Part shown: piece after piece, positions 32,960 to 44,966 of the stretch | Layout of the letters: the number at the start of each line of letters is the position of its first letter | How positions within the stretch are numbered: position 1 is the first letter of the stretch | Source of the DNA: Glebionis coronaria | Lineage: Eukaryota > Streptophyta > Magnoliopsida > Asterales > Asteraceae | Length of the DNA stretch: 64,000 bases | Direction of reading: 5' to 3' | Assembly: GCA_025667525.1 (NCBI GenBank) | Contig: CM046882.1 | Span: 498,694,292-498,758,291, forward strand | Notes under the pieces: generated by a model | Databases searched by the model: none | Told to the model about the DNA's origin: nothing | What the model saw: the letters and a program-made list of their open reading frames with translations, nothing else | Translations under genes and position numbers: made by a program

Positions 32960-35160
32960 TACTATAATGTATAACCGTAACATATGGAATCATCGGTTGA
33001 ACCTATAACGTATAACCCTAACATATAGACTCATCGGTTGAACCTATAACGTATAACCCTAACATATGGACTCATCGGTTGAACCTATAACGTATAGCCC
33101 TAACATATGGACTCATCGGTTGAACCTATAACGTATAACCGTAACATATCGACTCATCGGTTGAACCTATAACGTATAACCCTAACATATGGAATCATCG
33201 GTTGAACCTATAACGTATAACCCTAGCATATGGACTCATCGGTTGAACCTATAACGTATAACCCTAACATATGGAATCATCGGTTGAACCTATAACGTAT
33301 AACCGTAACATATGGACTCATCGGTTGAACCTATAACGTATAACCGTAACATATCGACTCATCGGTTGAACCTATAACGTATAACCGTAACATATGGACT
33401 CATCGATTGAACCTATAACGTATAACCGTAACATATCGACTCATCGGTTGAACCTATAACGTATAACCGTAACATATGGACTCATCGGTTGAACCTATAA
33501 CGTATAACCGTAACATATCGGCTCATCGGTTGAACCTATAACGTATAACCGTAACATATGGACTCATCGGTTGAACCTATAACGTATAACCGTAACATAT
33601 CGACTCATCGGTTGAACCTATAACGTATAACCGTAACATATGGACTCATCGGTTGAACCTATAACGTATAACCGTAACATATGGACTCATCGGTTGAACC
33701 TATAACGTATAACCGTAACATATAGACTCATCGGTTGAACCTATAACGTATAACCGTAACATATGGACTCATCGGTTGAACCTATAACGTATAACCGTAA
33801 CATATCGACTCATCGGTTGAACCTATAACGTATAACCGTAACATATGGACTCATCGGTTGAACCTACAACGTATAACCGTAACATATCGACTCATCGGTT
33901 GAACCTATAACGTATAACCGTAACATATGGACTCATCGGTTGAACCTATAACGTATAACCGTAACATATCGACTCATCGGTTGAACCTATAACGTATAAC
34001 CCTAACATATGGAATCATCGGTTGAACCTATAACGTATAACCCTAGCATATGGACTCATCGGTTGAACCTATAACGTATAACCCTAACATATGGAATCAT
34101 CGATTGAACCTATAACGTATAACCGTAACATATGGACTCATCGGTTGAACCTATAACGTATAACCGTAACATATCGACTCATCGGTTGAACCTATAACGT
34201 ATAACCGTAACATATGGACTCATCGATTGAACCTATAACGTATAACCGTAACATATCGACTCATCGTTGAACCTATAACGTATAACCGTAACATATGGAC
34301 TCATCGGTTGAACCTATAACGTATAACCGTAACATATGGACTCATCGGTTGAACCTATAGCGTATAACCGTAACATATGGACTCATCGGTTGAACCTATA
34401 ACGTATAACCGTAACATATCGACTCATCGGTTGAACCTATAACGTATAACCGTAACATATGGACTCATCGGTTGAACCTATAACGTATAACCGTAACATA
34501 TGGACTCATCGGTTGAACCTATAACGTATAACCGTAACATATGGACTCATTGGTTGAACCTATAACGTATAACCGTAACATATGGACTCATCGGTTGAAC
34601 CTATAACGTATAACCCTAACATATGGAATCATCGGTTGAACCTATAACGTATACCCGTAACATATGGACTCATCGGTTGAACCTATAACGTATAACCCTA
34701 GCATATGGACTCATCGGTTGAACCTATAACGTGTAACCCTAGCATATGGAATCATCGGTTGAACGTATAACCGTAACATATGGACTCATCGGTTGAACCT
34801 ATAACGTATAACCGTAACATATGGACTCATCGGTTGAACCTATAACGTATAACCGTAACATATGGACTCATCGGTTGAACCTATAACGTATAATCGTAAC
34901 ATATGGACTCATCGGTTGAACCTATAACGTATAACCGTAACATATGGACTCATCGGTTGAACCTATAACGTATAACCGTAACATATCGACTCATCGGTTG
35001 AACCTATTATGTATAAACGTAACATATGGACTCATCGGTTGAACCTATAACGTATAACCGTAACATATCGACTTATCGGTTGAACCTATAACGTATAACC
35101 GTAACATATGGACTCATCGGTTGAACCTATAACGTATAACCGTAACATATCGACTTATCC
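32960..35160. repeat. 41-bp satellite array, about 54 copies
   Basis: The unit contains CATCGGTTGAACCTATAACG and continues TATAACCGTAACATATGGACT. Variants (GGACTC, CGACTC, GGAATC; CCG or CCC before TAAC) alternate along the array. The block at 33141-33450 recurs at 33961-34270, exactly 820 bp (20 units) later, with the same variant order. No open reading frame is conserved through the array. Confidence 0.97.
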
Positions 35161-35284
35161 GTTATTAATTATTACAAACTAAGTATAACGTATATTTTAA
35201 TATTAGTTATAATAATTTATTTTGATTTTTATTATTAATTTTATTACATAGAAGGTAAAATGTATTTTAAATGTATGAAAAACA

Positions 35285-35540
35285 CCTAGGGACGACTTAG
35301 TCGTCCCTAGGTTACAAAGAATGTCGTCCCTAAAAAACCCTCCAACACTTAGCAAATTTTTGGGAAAATTGAAATTTTTTGGTGAAAATTTAAATAACCC
35401 GCTTTGGGTTTGAGGTTTCCCGGTTTACACCTAGGAACGACTTAGTCGTCCCTAGGTTACAAAGGTCGTCCCTAAGTTTCTTTACTAAAAGAAAAAAAAA
35501 TATTTTTAATTAACCTAGGGACGACTAAGTCGTCCCTAGG
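35285..35540. repeat. Second group of palindromic repeats (left side)
   Basis: Palindromes at 35285-35311, 35430-35456 and 35514-35540 (CCTAGGGACGACTTAGTCG core), each followed by GTTACAAAG and a half site GTCGTCCCTA. They lie between the satellite and the transposase leader. Confidence 0.88.
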
Positions 35541-35559
35541 TTACAAAGCATGGGTCGTC

Positions 35560-37282
35560 CCTAGGTACCAGTTCCAGTAACTTATCTTATCTTCATCACT
35601 CATTCACCCATTTGTTACACAAAAAAAAAAACCGGGACGAATACACCATCTTCATCTCCACATTTGTTACCACCATCTTCATCTCCACCACATTTGTTAC
35701 CACCATCTTCATCTCCACCACCACCACTTCACCTCCATCCGTCTCATCCCACCATCCAAACATCCACCGCACCACCATTTCACCTCCACCGCCACCACTT
35801 CACCTCCACCGCACACTTGCACACGAGCACGAATTTGTTTAATTCGGGATAAGTATTGAAGGTAATTGTTTAATTGATTTATATTTGTTTAATTTTATTA
35901 AATGTTAATTGTTTGTTTAATTTTAAATTTTGTTTAATGTATAAAGGTAATTTGTTTAATTGAAGGTAATTTGTGGTTGTTTGTTAATTGTTTGTTTCCA
36001 TCCGTCGCGGCCACAGTAGCCACCACCACCAATCCGCGGCAGCAGTAGCCACCACCACCAATCCATATAAAGGTAATTTGTTTTTTTTTTCTAATTGTTG
36101 TTTAATGTATAAAGGTAATTTGTTTAATGTTTAATTTTTCTATAATTTTTAATTTTGTGATAATGTATAATGTTTTTTTTATGGTAGCACCACCACCACC
36201 ACCGTTGCGGCAGTTGGCAGCAACACCACCACCATATCAGCAGTAGTAGCCATCACCACCACCGCCACGACAGTAGCAGCAGCAGTAGCCACCACCACTA
36301 GAGGTGGGTGTTTGTTTTGGCTTATATAGGTATTTTGGCTTAATATAATTTCAGCTTAATATGAAATAGGCACGAGTTTATGATTTCGGATTATATTTAA
36401 GCTTATGATTTCGGATTATATTTAGGGCTTAACTGATTTAGGCTTAATAGATTTCAGCTTATATAGGCATAAGTTTAATTTTTTTGATATGTTTGTCGTA
36501 GCCGAGACCCGAGTCACAGCCGAGTTAGCGGGGAACCGAGCCGAGAACTGAGACCCGTGTCACTGCCGAAAAAAGGTAATGTTTTTTTTTTAAATTGTTG
36601 TGGTGTTGTTTGTTACAAATTAGAAATTTTTTTAGAAACCAACTAATTTAGGTTTTCTTTATTTTATGTTTGTGTTTGGTTAGCACCAGGACAGTCGGGA
36701 CAACTTCCTCATCCGGATCTCTTTTTCTATCTTTCTATCTTTGCTTATTCCAGTCGTGACCGAGGTGTGTAATTAATATTATGCATATGTTTATTATATT
36801 ATATATATATGATATACGATTGTTAGTCTTTTGTAGTAAATAATTTTAGGAATATTTTAGGATTTTATCGATTAATTTCAGAAAATTCCCGTCCGAAGTT
36901 AATCAACCTATAGAAAACCCGTCCGAAATTAATTTATTAGGAATTAATTTCGGAAAGTCCCCTGTTTGGGACTGCTTTTTGATGTTTCGTCTCATTTAGG
37001 ATATGAATGCGTATAACTAGTTTATTATTTGAGATGATTTCGACAGTGTTTCTCCTTTACTCCTACGAATATGTCTTTAAACACATATTTGGGGAGTAGA
37101 GGGGAAATGCTGCCGAAATTTTATCAAATAGTAAACCGGTTATACGCAATCATATATGGGACGAAACATTCAAAAGGTGGGTTAGGATTGCCTTCCATAG
37201 TTGCACTAGGAAGAAAAAAAAGAGTTCATATTCATTTTGTTAGTATGACATTTTACGTATAAAAATAATAATTTATCTGAGT
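35560..37282 (+). other. Promoter and leader region of the CACTA transposase gene
   Basis: No supported protein. CAC/CCA-rich microsatellite-like stretches at 35640-35830, 36010-36065 and 36190-36300 are separated by GGTAATTTGTTTAA repeats that look like splice donors. This fits a multi-exon 5' UTR. Confidence 0.45.
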
Positions 37283-40200
37283 ATGTTTATTTGCAACGCA
37301 GTTATGACAATTGATAAGAGTTGGACCACTTTAAACAATCGTAATTCCAATGAGTTTTTAGATGATCTTTTTGGATTCATCCAGGATTGTGAGAAATTTT
37401 TGCACCCCATCTCACAAAAGCTCCGTTGCCCATGTAGTCATTGTTGTAACCGTGAAACGTTGGTTACCCTCGGCCAACTTGAGGCACACATATCCAAATT
37501 CGGGTTTGACAAACATTACACCACTTGGATATATCACGGTGAACCAATTCTTCCGTTACCTCCACTATTACCACATTCACCTGATCGAATTCACATGGAT
37601 GCGTTCTTCGAAGATATTTCTGCAAATAATATTCCAAATCCACCATCTGAAACTCCACCCTCTCAAACTCCACCAACTCAAACAACCGGTCCTCAACCAA
37701 CCCAAACATCGGGTCCTAGTAACGAGTTTGAAGAGTTACTCGCTAGGTCTGCCCAAAAGTTGTACCCGGGTTGTGATATGACCACATTGGAATTTACATC
37801 AGAGATTTCGCACATCAAGGTTTTACACAAAATAACTGATGCAGGGTTTAACAAAATTCTAGCTCTTCTCCAAAAGGCATGTTCCCCTAGTAAAGGATAC
37901 AATTTCCCGTCTTCATACTATGAAATAAAAAAGACATACAAAAAGATCGGGTTAGGATACGAATCGATCCATGTTTGTATAAATGATTGTTTTTTATATT
38001 GGGGATCACCGGAAAACAAGGCGAGGCACACTTGTCCAATCTGTAACGCGAGCAGATAGAAAAACCCAAAGAAGAAAAAGGGGACGCAATTAGTTGCCAA
38101 CAAGGTGGTGCGTTAATTTCCGATAACACCTAGACTACAACGTATGTTCAACACAAAAGACATAGCAAAGTGGATGACTTGGCATGCGACCGGACAGTCT
38201 AAGGAAGACGGTAAATTGAATCACCCCTGTGACGGCAAAGCATGGAAATATTTTGACATGATGAAACCAGAGTTCTCTTGTGACCCTAGAAACGTTCGAT
38301 TAGGGTTGGCTGCTGATGGTTTTAATCCTCATGGCATGATGAGCCAAACTTACAGCATGTGGCCGGTTATATTGACAACATACAACACACCACCTTGGAT
38401 GTGTTTGAAAGAAACTTCTTTAATGTTGACTATGTTAATTCCCGGCCCTAAATCAGCTGCAAAGGACATTGATGTTTACTTGCAGCCTCTAATTAAAGAA
38501 CTCGAAGATTTATGGGAGGGAGTCTGGACGAAAGACGCTGCTACGGGTACTCATTTCAAAATGAAAGCGGCGGTTTTATGGACCATCAATGATTTTCCAG
38601 CTCGAGGTAGTTTGTCTGGGTGGACTGGGAAAGGGTACCTCGCATGCCCTACTTGTAATGTTGACACTCCATCGATGCGTATCAACAGCAAAATCGTTTA
38701 TGTTGGTTACAGAAGATGGTTAAGAACAAATCATCCAGATAGGAAAAAATCCAAGGAATTCTACGGTTTTCCCGAAAATAAGCCTAAACCAAGAAAGTTT
38801 TCAGAACTTGATATCCAATTGCAGATTAGTAAAGTCTTTAAACGTAAACCAGGGAAACATAAACCAATTCTCAAAGACAACCGCCCCCATAATCGAGATG
38901 TTGAATTGAACTGGAGTAAGCGTTCTATCTTTTGGGATCTTGAGTATTGGCCCTTTCTTCTACCAAAACACTGTTACGATGTCATGCACATCGAAAAGAA
39001 TTTCCTTGAGGCTTTACTGAATACCCTGTTACAGAACGATAAATCCAAAGACACGCCAAAGGCAAGGCTAGACTTAGAAAAAATGGGAGTTCGAAAGGAG
39101 TTGTGGTTAGTTAAAAAAGATAACGGGAAGTTCGATAAGCCTCATCCAAAGTTCTCTTTCACTCCAGAAAAAAGAAAACTTTTTTGTAAATTCATTAAAG
39201 GAGTCAGACTACCTGATGGCTTTGGATCCAACTTCAAGAAAAAAGTGACCGCTGATGATGACAATATAACGAACTTGAAATCTCATGACTGTCATATAAT
39301 GATGCATCGGTTACTTCCTTATGGAGTGCAACAATACTTGCCCAAAGACGTTGCAAAACCTATAATTGACATTTGCTAATTCTTTAAGCAGCTTTGTGCT
39401 CGAAGTTTGACTGTGCAGGACATGAAAGAAGCTAAAAACAAATTGATCATTATGATGGTTAATTTAGAGCAAATCTTTCCTCCTGCTTTTTTCGACATAA
39501 TGACTCATTTGGTTATACATCTACCCGATGAGGCTATTCTAGGTTCCGTTACTCGCGGCAGGTGGATGTATCGATTTGAAAGATACATGAAAAAGCTAAA
39601 GAATTATGTACGAAATAAAGCAAAGCCTGAAGGTTCCATTGCTGAGGGTTATGTTGCAGAAGAGGCATTAACTTTTTGTTCGCGTTACCTTAAGGATGTC
39701 GAGACGAGATTTAACCGCCTTGGCAGAAATGAAGACGATTTGCCTGGACAACCAGATAAATTTGAGGTGTTCCGGACCGTATGCACACCGACGGGTGGAA
39801 TCAAACCAACTCGTATGACTAATGACGACATGCAGGCAGTTACGTGGTTTATACTTAACAACAGTCCTGAAGTCGAAGCCGACATCTCAGCTTACAGCGA
39901 GTATGTTTCTTCCTATTTTTTATAATTTTGAAAATTCTTCTTTCTCGATGACTTCTGCTAATATCTTGAACCTTTGCAGAGAGGCGCCTGATAATGTGGA
40001 AACGAGTTTTCCTACGTGGTTTAATAACATGGTAAATACATTAGATATATTACCTTGGAGTTATTCCTCATCTAATAAACCTTTTTGTATCTCATTTTTG
40101 TAGACTCGTGAAAAAAAAGTGAGTGTGGGCTGTAGTGACGAGTTATTCTCTTTGGCATGTGGACCTATTAGTTCATGTACATACCCCTCTTGCATAGTGA

Positions 40201-40863
40201 ACGGTGTGAAGTTTGTGGTACGTGAACGCGATATACTTTGTACCACTCAATGCAGCGGAGTTTCAACACCCGGGGTTGATGGAGAGATGTATTATGGTCA
40301 ACTCGAAGAAATTCTGGAGCTCACTTATATCGGCAACCGCAAGGTTTTGTTGTTTCGATGTAAATGGTTTGACACAATTAACCCTACCAATTGCACCAAA
40401 CGCAACAGACGTTCTTACAGTGAGCAAGTATACATCATATTTTGACCGATAGGCTATTTCACCAAAATAACCCATACATTTTCCCGACACAAGCAACACA
40501 AGTATTCTACCTTGAAGACCTTGCTAGACGACCGTTTCATTGGAAGGTCGTCGAACAGGTTTATCATCGAGATGTGGCAGAGTCCGATGAAGATGTTATA
40601 CATGGTAGCAGTTCATCAGATGTTACACTATCTGTTGCTTTGCCTAATTTGGGTATTACAGATTTGAGTGTAAATACTCAACCAACGGAAGTGGACGCCC
40701 CACCGGTTGATGATGATATTATTAACATTGAAGATGAGGTAGTTGCACACGTCATTGGTGATGTTGATGATGATGATTTAGTGTCTGATGATGATGAAGT
40801 GAACCCTAATAATGATGTTCAAGAAGTTTTATCTAGCGATGATTCTGAAGATGATGACAATTG
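37283..40863 (+). pseudogene. TNP2-type CACTA transposase (TnpD-like), three in-frame stops
   Basis: One reading frame runs 37283-39925, broken by TAG 38057-38059, TAA 38114-38116 and TAA 39377-39379. In order: an N-terminal Transpos_assoc domain (CPCSHCCN...GHHW-type region, about residues 15-95), a Pro/Thr linker, the TNP2 core (GLAADGFNP, MLIPGPKSAAKDIDVYLQPL, GYLACPTCN, CYDVMHIEKNFLEALL) and a DUF4218 region (HLVIHLPDEA...RYMKKLKNYVRNKAKPEGSIAEGY). After introns near 39900-39980 and 40030-40103 comes a DUF4216-like region (CKWFDTINP, QATQVFYLEDL) with a frameshift near 40440. An acidic tail (DDDDLVSDDDE) ends at 40861-40863. Two stops replace residues that are Trp or aromatic in relatives. 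In active elements this protein cuts at the CACTA ends. Confidence 0.88.
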
Positions 40864-41199
40864 ATATTAAGTTGTATTTTGAATGAAACAGTTGTTATAT
40901 GCTTTAATGTGTAATTTTTTATTTGTAAACGATTGTTATATGCTTAAGTTGTAGTTTGAATGAAACAATTGTTATACGCTTAAATGATGATGAGTTGTTT
41001 TTATTTGTTTAAATGTGTAATTTTGTATTTTAATAAAAATGTCTTTATATGTTAAAATTTGAATATTGATATGAATTTGTGTATTAGTATTAATTGGTTA
41101 ATTAAATTGTGTAATTTTGTTTTTAATGAAAATGTTTTTATATGTTAAAATGTGTATATTGGTAAAATGTGTATACTGGTATGAACTTGTTATTTACAG
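40864..41199. other. Spacer between the two CACTA genes
   Basis: AT-rich DNA with a repeated 'gttatatgctt' and 'aaaatgtgta' character. It ends with TATTTACAG just before the TnpA-like ATG, so it may be an intron joining both genes in one transcript, as in En/Spm. Confidence 0.45.
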
Positions 41200-42289
41200 A
41201 TGGCATGTGTAGCTCCTAGGTCACACGGTGGGGATGCTGGTGGTAGTCCACCCAGACGGCCCACACGTCCTGTACCGGCCGAGTGTCAGCGTAAGAAATC
41301 ATTATATTTTTGTATAACACTGATATTTATAATTTATGTCACTTGAATTTTTACGAGTAAATAACATATCTTTTGTAGCTTCAAATCAACGCTTTGTGAC
41401 CAACCTAGGAAAATTAAGGACGGCGTACAGAAATAATAACGAAAAACCTTTGACAAATGACTTTGAATTTCAAGATCTGAAAACCTTCCATTTTCTGGGC
41501 AATTATGCATCATTGTTGTCTCATCTTATGGGGGAATTAGTCCGGCCACTTCCCCTGAACTGCGAATGGGACGAAATTCCAGAGTGTGATAAAGCTCATA
41601 TTTATCCTACAATTGAGGTCAAAATTGTTTATTTTACTTATATTGTTATTGTTATCGACATTTAGATATGTGTGTTATGTTTAATTTGTTTGTTTATTTA
41701 AATTCATATGTTTTTATGTAGACATATTTCGACCTCGAGCCATGGTACAATGATCGTACTGAGGTGGTGTGTGGCAATGGTGTGTATGAGGTGTCGACTC
41801 GGGTTAGGCTTGCGTTGGAACTCCAACTGAGGTTGTTGTATAGAAAATACAAGAACAGGATCAAGACAGATTTTTATTCGAAATATGAGACGCCCGCACT
41901 GGCACAAGAACATGTACCGCCGACGAGTGTGTGGGACAATAGAACCGAAGGTGATTGGGCTGAATTGGTTCAGTGGTGGTCAGAGCCAAAGAGGGTGGCA
42001 AGAAGTCAGGTTAATACTGTTATTCGTTCCAAAAACACGGTACCGACCACTCAAGGCAAAAAACCATTCGCCCGAGGAAGGAATGAATACGTAAGACTCT
42101 TTATAATTTTTGTGATTTATTTAAAAGCGTTTATATTGTTTATTTATTATAGCTCGTTGTAGAAACTAGAAGGGGGGGTTGAATAGTTTCTTAAAATTTA
42201 CTTGTTAAAATATGGTTTCCAAAAAAATCCTTTTTTCAAAAAACTTAGGCTTGAGGAAATATGTGAAATCTTCTTATACACAAATATGA

Positions 42290-42445
42290 ACAATGATAGT
42301 GTAGCTAAACTAATACTAACAAAAATATATCCACAAAGAATAAAGAATGATAGTGTAGCTAATCTAATATTAACACAACTATATCCACAAAGAATAAAGA
42401 ATAATAGTGTAGCTAATCTAATATTAACACATGTATATGCAAAAA
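42290..42445. repeat. 54-bp minisatellite in the 3' LTR of copia element 3
   Basis: About 2.7 units of 'tagtgtagctaatctaatat...caaagaataaagaat'. The same array is at 50265-50420 in the other LTR. It lies in the transcribed R/U5 part of the LTR. Confidence 0.9.
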
Positions 42446-43023
42446 GTAATAAGGAATGTAAAGAGTTAAGGGTAAAGAAAGATCAAACTGAACACCAAGG
42501 ATTTATAGTGGTTCGGCAACGAAGCTCACTCCTCGTTCCTACTCCACTCCTCGAGTACTCCTTACTCGAGAGTTCACTACACAACAAGCTCCTTATGGTG
42601 GAGAAAACCGTACACGTCGCTTAACCAATTTCCGACTCTAAGCTAAAAGTCGAGCCCTAATCGTAGCTAGGACCAATCTACACAACTATACTTAGTACAT
42701 ACACAACTTCCAAATAGACACAACTACTTGGATCTTCACAACTATGACACAACTACAAGAATATAAAAGTTGATCTTCAATGGATCTTTGGTGGTGGACT
42801 CAACACTTCACTAGGATAGTGTTCTTCTCTTTGCACTTGGAGAAGAAGAGATGGAAGAACAAGATTCACTTCTTAAACAAGTAATAATCAAACAAATGAT
42901 CAAAGATTTGAGTGATTAAAGAAGGGGTTTGAATCTGGAAATGAATGTGCAAAAGAGGTGAGGTGAAAAGCTGAGAATGGCCAACTATTTAAAGGACAAA
43001 GGAGCCAACGGCTAGTTCTGCCA

Positions 43024-43089
43024 GCGGTACCTTATCACAGCCCGCGGTACCTTATCGATAAGGTACCGCCTAGGCGCTAAGGTACCGCC
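43024..43089. promoter_or_regulatory. GCGGTACC palindrome cluster in U3 (left LTR)
   Basis: GCGGTACCTTATC at 43024; a perfect 26-bp inverted repeat at 43044-43069 (GCGGTACCTTATC followed by its complement); and a half site GCTAAGGTACCGC at 43077-43089. It is about 30-95 bp upstream of the TATA box (minus strand). It could be a transcription-factor or RNA-structure element; function not shown. Confidence 0.6.
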
Positions 43090-43489
43090 GGACTAGACTC
43101 CGCTCCTTTTTGTCCTTTAGTGGTGGAGGTCTTATCTGGGTATAAAAATATCCTGAAAGGATATTCTTAACAGAATAAGAATATGCCATTTTCAAATTTC
43201 AAATAATTAATTTAATAAAACATTTTCTTAAAAATAAAGTTTAATAAAAACTTGTCACATTTAATAAAAAGTGAGTTTTAAGAAAAGATTAAATCACTTG
43301 ATCACTTGATTAAGGTTAGTACTTGTTTATCCATACCTTAAGTGAAAATGGGTAAAATGAAAAATACTTGAACTCAAGAATTCGTTTTTCGTTGTTTTCG
43401 TAAATGCTTGTTTTTACATATTGTCGTAATCAAAACTAAGCGAGATCGAAAAATGCAAGTAACGTTTTTAGTCATTATTGCATTAACAA

Positions 43490-43502
43490 TCTCCCCCTTT
43501 TT
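43490..43502 (-). other. Polypurine tract of copia element 3
   Basis: The minus strand reads AAAAAGGGGGAGA ending one base before the 3' LTR. Further CTCCCCC repeats lie at 43567 and 43628-43655. Confidence 0.85.
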
Positions 43503-43931
43503 GATTCCGACAATACATAAACTCAATCACACAAAAACAAGATTTTCGAAGACGAGTTTATTCATTTCTCCCCCTTTGTCGAAGCAAAAAGGTTGCGTAA
43601 TACGGTGTTGAAGAAACGGACTTTGCAAAGACTCCCCCTTGGTGCTTACTCCCCCTAGCTTGGGGCACCGAGGAATCGAGATATGGTGACAAGCTACATA
43701 GAAGGGTTAGTTGAACAAAAGAAACAACCAACAATATATAGCAATAGGTCACATAAAAAAAATTAAAAGAGAAGAAAACACAATGACAAAGATCCAAGAT
43801 AGGTTACTAAAGAAACATCATACAAATAAGTATGGAAAAATAAACAAGCCAAAAGCATAAATCTAATCCTAGTTATTCTAGAATTCTAAGATTTGCTTGA
43901 ATTTGGTGTCTTGAGGATAAGCATTCAATGC

Positions 43932-44306
43932 TTATATGAAAGACAGGGTAATAGCGGAGGGTGGTGGTGGTGGCTTGTTGGAGATCTCATAATCAAAGTG
44001 AAGAGGAGGCTTGATTAAGAGACTCTTGATGTAGCTCAACTCCTCATAGATGTGTGCCATAGCAAGATGTTGATATTGACAACAATGACAATATGTTCCA
44101 TGGTGCATGACATTATCATGAGAAGGAGGAAGAACACTAAAGAGTGGTGGTGGAAGAAAGGAAGTTCCACAATCAACATTCTTGGTAGGAGAAATGTGAT
44201 TAAGAGTGTTCTTGGGTGGGTTTGGATTGAAAGCAATTGGAGAAAATGGAGGAGATTCAAGGCTTTCATTGGGAGAATAAGACATTTTGGATGTGAAGTA
44301 ATGCAA
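43932..44306 (-). CDS. Proline-rich extra ORF between pol and 3' LTR of copia element 3
   Basis: 124 residues from the first Met at 44306; the second Met (MSYSPNESLES, 44285) may be the true start. Composition is Pro/Ser-rich with FSPIAFNPNPPKNTL, a Cys/His patch GTYCHCCQYQHLAMAHIYEEL, and a Pro run near the end. No family recognised. It holds the same position as the extra ORF of copia element 1 but shares no visible similarity. Confidence 0.4.
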   Translation of the reverse strand: MHYFTSKMSYSPNESLESPPFSPIAFNPNPPKNTLNHISPTKNVDCGTSFLPPPLFSVLPPSHDNVMHHGTYCHCCQYQHLAMAHIYEELSYIKSLLIKPPLHFDYEISNKPPPPPSAITLSFI

Positions 44307-44439
44307 AATGCTTATGGTTTAAATAGGGAAGGCTTAGGGTATTTTTGGGGTGGTCAAAGGGTTTGAAACAAAGATTCTCAAAAAGGTTGGAGCAAATCTG
44401 GAGTTTCAGACAAAAACCCGAAAAGGAAGGCCACTGTAG

Positions 44440-44505
44440 GCGGTTCCTTATCTATGCTGGCGGTACCTTATCAATAAGGTACCGCGGCTCACTTATGGAA
44501 CCGCC
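44440..44505. promoter_or_regulatory. GCGGTACC palindrome cluster in the 3' internal region
   Basis: GCGGTTCCTTATC at 44440-44452; an inverted repeat at 44460-44485 (GCGGTACCTTATC, one central mismatch); and a half site ending GGAACCGCC at 44505. Same grammar and spacing as the U3 cluster; lies outside the extra ORF. Confidence 0.55.
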
Positions 44506-44966
44506 TGCAGAAGCAGGGTTTGGTGTTTGGAGAAAGATTTTTCAACAAATCTTATTTTTCTAGTCTAACTTATCATAGGGATGTGCTTAAAAGCAAAGAT
44601 AGACAAAGAAAATATATGCAAACTTACCAAATAGAGATTTGACCAAAATACATGGATAAAAAAAATCAATGTAGGAGGTGTGTAAGACAAAACCTTAAGT
44701 CATGACACAATGATCCTCCATGATTCAATCTTGTTCTTGCTATGTTTGAGAGAATCATACATATGAATTATGTAAGCTCTATATTAATAGCGAGAATCTA
44801 TGAAAAATCGTTTTTAGATTGAATTAACAATGTCAAACGAATTTCTCAACCATTTTCGAAAGAGACTTTGAGAGTTTTGAAAAGGAGATGAGAAGATTTT
44901 TCAAAAGAATTTTAGAAGACTCAAGAACTCAAAGTGGTAACAGAAAACACACAATAAGAAAAGAAT
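44506..44966. other. Spacer downstream of pol in copia element 3
   Basis: No coding frame supported. AT-rich except for the palindrome cluster at its left edge. Confidence 0.5.

Larger units (their letters stand above)
42158..43488 (-). repeat. 3' LTR of copia element 3
   Basis: Left LTR. Minus-strand TATA box TTTAAATA at 42993-42986. A GCGGTACC palindrome cluster (43024-43089) lies just upstream of it, so in U3. A 54-bp minisatellite lies in the downstream half. Confidence 0.95.

Noticed and set aside
32960..35160. CRISPR-like array of regularly spaced repeats
   Set aside because: Units are contiguous 41-bp copies without unique spacers, inside a plant CACTA element with no cas genes; it is a satellite.
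35612..35852. Thr/Ser/Pro/His-rich ORFs near the CACTA leader
   Set aside because: Translations of a CCA/CTT microsatellite-like stretch; no start context or conservation sign.
42202..42624. 140-residue ORF repeated at 50177-50599
   Set aside because: Both copies lie within the LTRs of copia element 3 and are in the 54-bp minisatellite and U5 region; no protein features.
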